From an uncultured Bacteroidota bacterium (GTDB taxonomy: Bacteria > Bacteroidota > Ignavibacteria > UBA10030 > UBA8401), in contig CALETH010000082.1 in the NCBI GenBank assembly GCA_937920105.1, forward strand, positions 1 to 28,462: a DNA stretch of 28,462 nt, written 5' to 3'. The notes beneath the pieces are model-generated. The model searched no databases. It saw only the letters and a list, made by a program, of their open reading frames with translations, and was not told where the DNA came from. Positions 23,877-28,462 of the stretch are shown piece by piece. The position numbers were made by a program, and so were the translations under genes. The first letter of the stretch is position 1, and the number at the start of each line of letters is the position of its first letter.

Positions 23877-25883
23877 ATGAAACATACACCTCTCATTTTT
23901 ATACTGTTGTTAATGCTACATTTCAACAGTTTTTCACAAATTAGTAAGGAAGGAAAACCAAAGAGTTTTAGTAGTGCAATGAAAAAAGAAATACATACTA
24001 TCACCACACCAGCAATAGATGTGAAAAAATTATTAGCAGAAGATGAAAAAGAACAAAGAGAAAATAAAGATGCTCCTTTTCGTTTTGGTTGTCCTATTCA
24101 AGTAAATTATAGTCTGGATAATTCCGGAACTTGGGAAGAATTAGAAAACGGAGATAGAGTGTGGCGATTAAAAATATATTCTCAAGAAGCATATTCATTA
24201 AACTTGATATATTCTGATTTTTTCATGCCGGAAGATGCAACATTTTTTGTTTATAGTGAAGATAAAAGTACAGTGTTAGGTGCATTTACAAAAGAAAATA
24301 ATTCTGAACATAGAAAATTTTCAACATCTCCAACAGTTGGTGAAACATGTATTTTAGAATATTATGAACCTCTGAAAGTTCATGGACAGGGACATTTACA
24401 AATTAGTACAATAGTACATGCTTATAAAAATGTTTTCGGGGAAAATCAAAAAGAAAATATACTAGAAAAAGTGAATGGTTTCGGCGGTTCTGCTTCATGT
24501 AACATCAATGTAAATTGTCCTCAAGGATATCCATGGTATAAACAGAAAAGGTCTGTAGCAATGGTACTGAGATATAATGGAAGCAGACTTTGTTCTGGTG
24601 CTTTAGTGAATAATACAAGCCAAAACGTAACGCCATATTTTTTAACAGCATTTCATTGTGTTGATATAGATGGAAATAAAGTAATTTCTGCGGCAGATAT
24701 ATCTGATGCCCAAACATGGATTTTCATGTTTAATTATGAAAGTCCAAATTGCTCAAATATAAATGGACCAACTAATCAAACTATCTCTGGTGCAACTTTT
24801 ATTTCTGCCTATCAACCATCCGACTTTGCATTATTAAAGTTGAATAATACACCACCACTTTCTTATGATGTTTTTTATGCTGGTTGGTCTGCTGTTGATA
24901 TTGTTCCCTCCTCATCTGCTGCGATTCATCATCCTAGAGGAGATATAAAAAAAATTTCATTTGAAAATAATCCTGCTGTTTCAAGTAGTTACCCTAATTG
25001 TCCTGCCAATTCTCATTGGGAAGTAAGATGGGATGCTGGGATGGTAGAGCACGGCTCTTCTGGCTCACCACTTTTTGACCAAAATCAAAGAATAATCGGA
25101 CAACTTCATGGAGTTGCATTTTCTTATTGTACTGATGTAAATAAATGGACCTATTCCGGAAAATTTTCGTCTTCATGGAATGGTGGAGGTACACCTTCTA
25201 CACGATTGAAAGATTGGTTAGACCCTCTTAATACAGGAACTTTAATTTTAGATGGAAGATATCCGGCAACACCTTCTGTATGGGTAGGTGGACCATTTGG
25301 CTATTATACAGCCGTTGTCAATAATGCACCATCCACGCCGTGGTATAGCTGGTACTATATGCAACTAGATGATGAAACATCGTCAACTTCTTTATTAACA
25401 TCTCAACAACCACCAATAAGCGATGTTGCTCCAAGAGGATATTGGTATTCGATAGGAGGTAATACCAAATCGATTAATTTTTCAACATCACCATCATATC
25501 TCAAAGTAGAGGTATCTTTTACAAATGGACAAAGTGCTATTTCTCCGATTGTTTATGTTTATGATAATACTCCAGCAAAAGAAAATTTAACAATGGTAGT
25601 ACCCAAAGAATACACCATCTCACAAAACTATCCTAACCCATTTAATCCTGAAACAGAAATACAGTATGCACTTCCACAATCATCAAATGTAAAAATTATT
25701 GTGTATGATGTTCTTGGAAAAGAAATCAGTACATTAGTTAATGAAAAACAAGAAAAAGGTTATCACACCACAAAATGGAATGCAAAAAATGTCAGCAGTG
25801 GTACATATTTTTATAAAATGATGGCAATTGGAGAAAACGGAGAAACATTCACAAAAATAATGAAAATGGGAGTAATAAAATGA
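23877..25883 (+). CDS. Secreted S1-type serine protease (lysyl-endopeptidase-like) with T9SS-type sorting tail
   Basis: The 668 residues start with a signal peptide (MKHTPLIFILLLMLHFNSFSQ) and a propeptide-like region up to about 200. The trypsin-fold domain (about 205-460) has LCSGALVNNT, PYFLTAFHCV (His260), PSDFALLKLNN (Asp316) and EHGSSGSPLFD (Ser395), plus the IHHPRGDIKKIS block and RLKDWLDPLNTGTLILDG typical of Lys-C-type proteases. A beta domain (465-570) follows, then the sorting domain ISQNYPNPFNPETEIQYALP to MGVIK. It is probably a surface or secreted endopeptidase. The specificity Asp of true Lys-C seems absent at the aligned site, so lysine preference is not certain. The last codons overlap the META lipoprotein start by ATGA. 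Confidence 0.9.
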   Translation: MKHTPLIFILLLMLHFNSFSQISKEGKPKSFSSAMKKEIHTITTPAIDVKKLLAEDEKEQRENKDAPFRFGCPIQVNYSLDNSGTWEELENGDRVWRLKIYSQEAYSLNLIYSDFFMPEDATFFVYSEDKSTVLGAFTKENNSEHRKFSTSPTVGETCILEYYEPLKVHGQGHLQISTIVHAYKNVFGENQKENILEKVNGFGGSASCNINVNCPQGYPWYKQKRSVAMVLRYNGSRLCSGALVNNTSQNVTPYFLTAFHCVDIDGNKVISAADISDAQTWIFMFNYESPNCSNINGPTNQTISGATFISAYQPSDFALLKLNNTPPLSYDVFYAGWSAVDIVPSSSAAIHHPRGDIKKISFENNPAVSSSYPNCPANSHWEVRWDAGMVEHGSSGSPLFDQNQRIIGQLHGVAFSYCTDVNKWTYSGKFSSSWNGGGTPSTRLKDWLDPLNTGTLILDGRYPATPSVWVGGPFGYYTAVVNNAPSTPWYSWYYMQLDDETSSTSLLTSQQPPISDVAPRGYWYSIGGNTKSINFSTSPSYLKVEVSFTNGQSAISPIVYVYDNTPAKENLTMVVPKEYTISQNYPNPFNPETEIQYALPQSSNVKIIVYDVLGKEISTLVNEKQEKGYHTTKWNAKNVSSGTYFYKMMAIGENGETFTKIMKMGVIK

Positions 25884-26404
25884 AAACAACTAATAAAATA
25901 ATTATCATTTTTTTCTTTTTTTCTGTTATATTTTTTTCCTCTTGCACCGATTTTGGAGAAAATACAGTTGTCACAAAAACTAATAATACTCCGTGTGATA
26001 GTATTCCATCATATAGAGAAGGAAAACTGCAAGGCATTGTATGGAAATTTGAATCTTTTGAAGATTCTAGTGGAACAATCACATTACCAATAAAAAGTCA
26101 AACCCTACCATGTACGAAATATGAAATTACTTTTCATACAAATGATACCATTGATGGTTATATAAGTTGTAATAGTGTTGTAGGAAAATTTGCAGTAATT
26201 GATGATAGTACTATTATTATTGATAAAAAATTTACTACTACACTTACTGGCTGTGAAGAAGAAACTATCTCAACGGAAGAAAAATTGTATAGTGGACTTC
26301 GTAATGTTTCATCTTATAAAATCACTGGAAATAAATTGCATCTCTACTATAATCAAAAGAAAAATATTCTTAATTTTATTGCAAAGAGTTTAGCTAACAA
26401 CTAA
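25880..26404 (+). CDS. META/HslJ-like lipoprotein
   Basis: The 174 residues start with a lipoprotein signal (MKTTNKIIIIFFFFSVIFFSSC, lipobox SSC, Cys22). The rest fits the META domain (DUF306, HslJ fold): LQGIVWKFESFEDSSG, YEITFHTNDTIDGYISCNSVVGKFAVIDDSTIIIDK, TLTGCEEETISTEEKLYSGLRNVSSYKITGNKLHLYY. It would be anchored in the inner or outer membrane facing the periplasm or surface. META proteins are linked with envelope stress, but the biochemical role is not settled. Its start codon lies in the end of the protease gene (ATGA), so the two are made together, suggesting a shared task such as folding, restraint or retention of the protease. Confidence 0.8.
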   Translation: MKTTNKIIIIFFFFSVIFFSSCTDFGENTVVTKTNNTPCDSIPSYREGKLQGIVWKFESFEDSSGTITLPIKSQTLPCTKYEITFHTNDTIDGYISCNSVVGKFAVIDDSTIIIDKKFTTTLTGCEEETISTEEKLYSGLRNVSSYKITGNKLHLYYNQKKNILNFIAKSLANN

Positions 26405-26442
26405 ATAAGGAGTGGAAATTAGTATAAAAACTTTATCAATAA

Positions 26443-26479
26443 AAAACCCTATCAGGTATTGATAGGGTTTTATTTTTTT
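26443..26479. terminator. Terminator between the lipoprotein and the M28 peptidase genes
   Basis: A perfect 12-bp stem AAAACCCTATCA / TGATAGGGTTTT with a GGTAT loop has T on the plus side and A on the other, so it can serve both converging transcripts. Confidence 0.9.
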
Positions 26480-26491
26480 CATGAGGAAGAA

Positions 26492-28135
26492 TTACTTTCC
26501 CAAACTCTTCAATCTTATCAATTCAAACTCATCACCTTTATTCCATGTTGGCATTTCTTGTTGTTGAGCAAGTTTGTAAATCAAATGAAAATAGAATTTC
26601 GCTTGTTGAAGTGTTCCTTCATAGGTCCAATCATTACGAATTTCATCGCTGGGTTGGTGATAATCTTTTGCGGTATATTCTTCAGAAATTTTTTTGCCCC
26701 AGCCATCAGGTTTTCCTACATACTCAATTCCTCGGCTAAAGTATCCGCAGGGAATTCCGATTTTTGCAAAGTTAAATTGGTCTGAGCGATAGAAAAATCC
26801 CTGCTCAGGAAATTGGTCTGGGTTTAAAACGTATCCAGCAACTTTTGCTGCTTCTTCTGCAACATTATCTATCGTGGATTTTCCTTTTCCTACCATGGAA
26901 ATATCTTTTGTTTCTCCAAACATATTTACACCATCAATATTAATTGCTGCTGCAATATTTTGGGGTGCAAAGGTTGGATGCGAGCAATAATATCTTGAAC
27001 CAAGCAATCCGCTTTCTTCTGCAGCAACTGCCAAAAATAAGATGGAGCGTTTTGGTTTTTGTGAAAGTTCAGTGAAACCCTTCGCAAGTGAAAGAATCAT
27101 ACTTATTCCTGAAGCATTATCTATTGCTCCATTGTTGATGGAATCTCCATTAACAGGACTTCCAATTCCCAAGTGGTCGTGATGTGCTGTAATGACAACA
27201 ACTTCTTTTGAAAGTTGAGCATCACTTCCACGTAACAAACCGCCGATGTTTGCAGTGTTTATTCTTCGTATGGTATTTTTTATTTCTACAGAAAGTTTTA
27301 TTCCGAGTGGAACTGGTGTAAATTTTTTTGATTGTGCGTCGTTCATCATTGTCGATAAATTTTTTCCTGCCATTTGTACCAATCTTTTACTTGCATCTTC
27401 GGTAAGCCAGCCTTTGAGTTTGACTTGTTCTTGAGTATTTCCGGCAAGTGAAAATTCTTCTCCGCTCCATGATGTTTGCACTACTTTAAATGGATATCCT
27501 GCGGATTCTGTTGTGTGAATAATAATTGCTCCGATTGCTCCTTTTTTCGCTGCGATTTCATATTTGTATGTCCATCTTCCATAATAAGTGCGGGCGTTTC
27601 CTCCAAAAAATTTTTTGTCGTCGCCTTTGGGGTCGTTGTTCATCATCAATAAAATTTTTCCTTTTACATCAACATCTTTATAATCATTCCATTGCTGTTC
27701 GGGTGCATCAATTCCATATCCAACAAAAACAAGTTCAGCATCATTAATGGTAACTGTTTCTTGTTCCAAACCGGAAAACCCGATGAATTCATCAGAAAAT
27801 TTGAATTGTTCTTTTTTATTTTCGAGTGCTGCATTCAATATCATTGAATGGTCTGCTCGTATTCCAACGATGGGAACTTGTTGGAGATATATTCCATTTT
27901 CTCCGCCGGGCTCTAATCCTATTTGTTGAAATTGTGTGGTAATATATTTTTGTGTCAATGCATCTCCGCGTGTTGCGGGTCCGCGTCCTTCCAATAAATC
28001 ATCTGCCAAAAACTGTAGATGACTCTTGTAATTGTTGATGGTAATTTTTGAGAAGGCGTTTTGTTCATCAGTGTTCATTTGTGCAAAACAAAATGAGGTG
28101 ATGATGATAAAAGAAAAGAGAAGTAAGGTTTTCAT
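26492..28135 (-). CDS. Exported M28-family zinc metallopeptidase with PA-domain insert
   Basis: The 547 residues begin with a signal peptide (MKTLLLFSFIIITSFCFA). Residues about 125-265 carry a protease-associated (PA) insert (LVFVGYGIDAPEQQWNDYKDVDVKGKILLMM). The M28 catalytic part has AHHDHLG (His318 as first zinc ligand, Asp320), the bridging Asp339 in GAIDNASG, the catalytic and metal Glu373-Glu374 in AAEESGLLGS, Asp401 in INIDGVN and the last zinc His493 in YHQPSDE. It should be a periplasmic or exported aminopeptidase or carboxypeptidase acting on peptides. There is no T9SS tail, so it is likely periplasmic. It may be downstream of a DinB gene on the same strand, from which a hairpin (28168-28191) separates it. 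Confidence 0.92.
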   Translation of the reverse strand: MKTLLLFSFIIITSFCFAQMNTDEQNAFSKITINNYKSHLQFLADDLLEGRGPATRGDALTQKYITTQFQQIGLEPGGENGIYLQQVPIVGIRADHSMILNAALENKKEQFKFSDEFIGFSGLEQETVTINDAELVFVGYGIDAPEQQWNDYKDVDVKGKILLMMNNDPKGDDKKFFGGNARTYYGRWTYKYEIAAKKGAIGAIIIHTTESAGYPFKVVQTSWSGEEFSLAGNTQEQVKLKGWLTEDASKRLVQMAGKNLSTMMNDAQSKKFTPVPLGIKLSVEIKNTIRRINTANIGGLLRGSDAQLSKEVVVITAHHDHLGIGSPVNGDSINNGAIDNASGISMILSLAKGFTELSQKPKRSILFLAVAAEESGLLGSRYYCSHPTFAPQNIAAAINIDGVNMFGETKDISMVGKGKSTIDNVAEEAAKVAGYVLNPDQFPEQGFFYRSDQFNFAKIGIPCGYFSRGIEYVGKPDGWGKKISEEYTAKDYHQPSDEIRNDWTYEGTLQQAKFYFHLIYKLAQQQEMPTWNKGDEFELIRLKSLGK

Positions 28136-28167
28136 AATGAATATTTTTTTGAATGTGTATTTATAGA

Positions 28168-28191
28168 AAAGCCCTAATGTTTTAGGGCTTT
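28168..28191 (-). terminator. Hairpin terminator after the DinB fragment
   Basis: A perfect 10-bp stem AAAGCCCTAA / TTAGGGCTTT with a four-base loop is followed on the minus strand by TTTTCT. It sits between the DinB stop (28202) and the M28 start (28135). Confidence 0.75.
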
Positions 28192-28201
28192 GTGTTGTAG
28201 T

Positions 28202-28462
28202 TTATTTTTTTTCTGACCATGGTGGTGTAATACCATTCATTCGAGCATAAGCAATGGACTGTCCGAGATGTTCATGAAGATGACTTAAAGCGGACATTAA
28301 AATGTTGCGAACGCTGGTTTTATTTCCGAAAAATTCTACTTCTTTTTCTAAATCTTTTTCTTTTATTTTTTGACGAAATTGCTGCGGTGTAATGAAGAAG
28401 TAATCTCGTCCATTCTTTTCTCCAGGACGAGGGGCGCGTGTGGTACACGAAATAGATCTAAC
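28202..28462 (-). CDS. Partial chimeric frame: guanylate kinase fragment joined to DinB-family C-terminus
   Basis: The open frame runs off the contig edge (86 residues visible). The first 33 residues read VRSISCTTRAPRPGEKNGRD, then YFFITPQQFRQKI, the classic guanylate kinase GMP-binding segment (TTRxPRxGExxGxDYxF). From about residue 37 it becomes DLEKEVEFFGNKTSVRNIL, then HLHEHLGQSIAYARMNGITP and PWSEKK. That is the C-terminal part of a DinB/DfsB-like metalloprotein, with its HLHEHLGQ helix. I know no protein family joining these, and the kinase part breaks off before its lid and ATP site end. I read it as a chimeric contig end rather than a fusion gene. Confidence 0.75.
   Translation of the reverse strand, partial: VRSISCTTRAPRPGEKNGRDYFFITPQQFRQKIKEKDLEKEVEFFGNKTSVRNILMSALSHLHEHLGQSIAYARMNGITPPWSEKK
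28352..28369. other. Probable chimeric junction between guanylate kinase and DinB sequence
   Basis: The switch between families falls in codons 32-37 (KIKEKD), a purine-only stretch AAAATAAAAGAAAAAGAT on the minus strand. Both families have a lysine-rich helix here, so short shared sequence could have caused the join. Confidence 0.6.

Noticed and set aside
28202..28462. A genuine new guanylate kinase-DinB fusion enzyme
   Set aside because: The kinase part is truncated before its core is complete and the join lies at a contig edge in low-complexity DNA. An artefact explains this better.

Overview
The window is a strongly AT-rich bacterial contig that looks like the Ignavibacteria/Chlorobi side of the Bacteroidota (FCB) group. 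Three secreted proteins end in the 'NYPNPFNP...LVNEEK...SGMYFYKL...MVLIK' type C-terminal domain, the T9SS-type sorting tail usual in Ignavibacteria and relatives. kdsB implies a Gram-negative outer membrane with Kdo, and rpsF-rpsR-rplI without ssb between them is common in this phylum. I cannot name the species. No rRNA, tRNA, CRISPR array or intact insertion sequence was found, and no gene-free stretch exceeds 300 bases.

Layout. 1-21 is an Illumina adapter remnant. 81-2120 is paaZ. 2127-2792 is a minus-strand toxin-antitoxin operon. 2917-6577 holds a methyltransferase, gatC, kdsB and pyrG. 6594-6986 (minus) is a small membrane-anchored protein. 7273-10530 is a 1085-residue repetitive surface protein. 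10719-15137 is an overlapping operon of acyl-ACP synthetase-like enzyme, PlsC-type acyltransferase and membrane hybrid histidine kinase. 15226-16649 (minus) is an alpha/beta hydrolase plus bioY. 16912-17970 is a second sorted secreted protein. 18208-21062 is prs, bL25, bS6, bS18 and bL9. 21143-23698 is argH and nhaA. 23877-26404 is a secreted lysyl-endopeptidase-like protease translationally coupled to a META-type lipoprotein. 26492-28135 (minus) is an M28 metallopeptidase. 28202-28462 (minus) is a chimeric fragment, guanylate kinase joined to DinB.

How it fits together. Most genes are housekeeping: nucleotide and PRPP supply, translation, LPS precursor, arginine and biotin uptake. The accessory part is a cell-surface set: three T9SS-type cargo proteins, a lipoprotein and an exported peptidase. 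The most interesting operons are the split Aas-like phospholipid-repair pair overlapping a sensor kinase, and the protease-lipoprotein pair. The non-coding DNA carries repeat families: a hairpin of ATTCCCGC/GCGGGAAT type in three intergenic regions, one with compensated stem changes, heptanucleotide arrays, and an AAAACTTG/CAAGTTTT palindrome that in one place overlaps the predicted prs promoter. Both contig ends look technically suspect (adapter at the left, chimera at the right).
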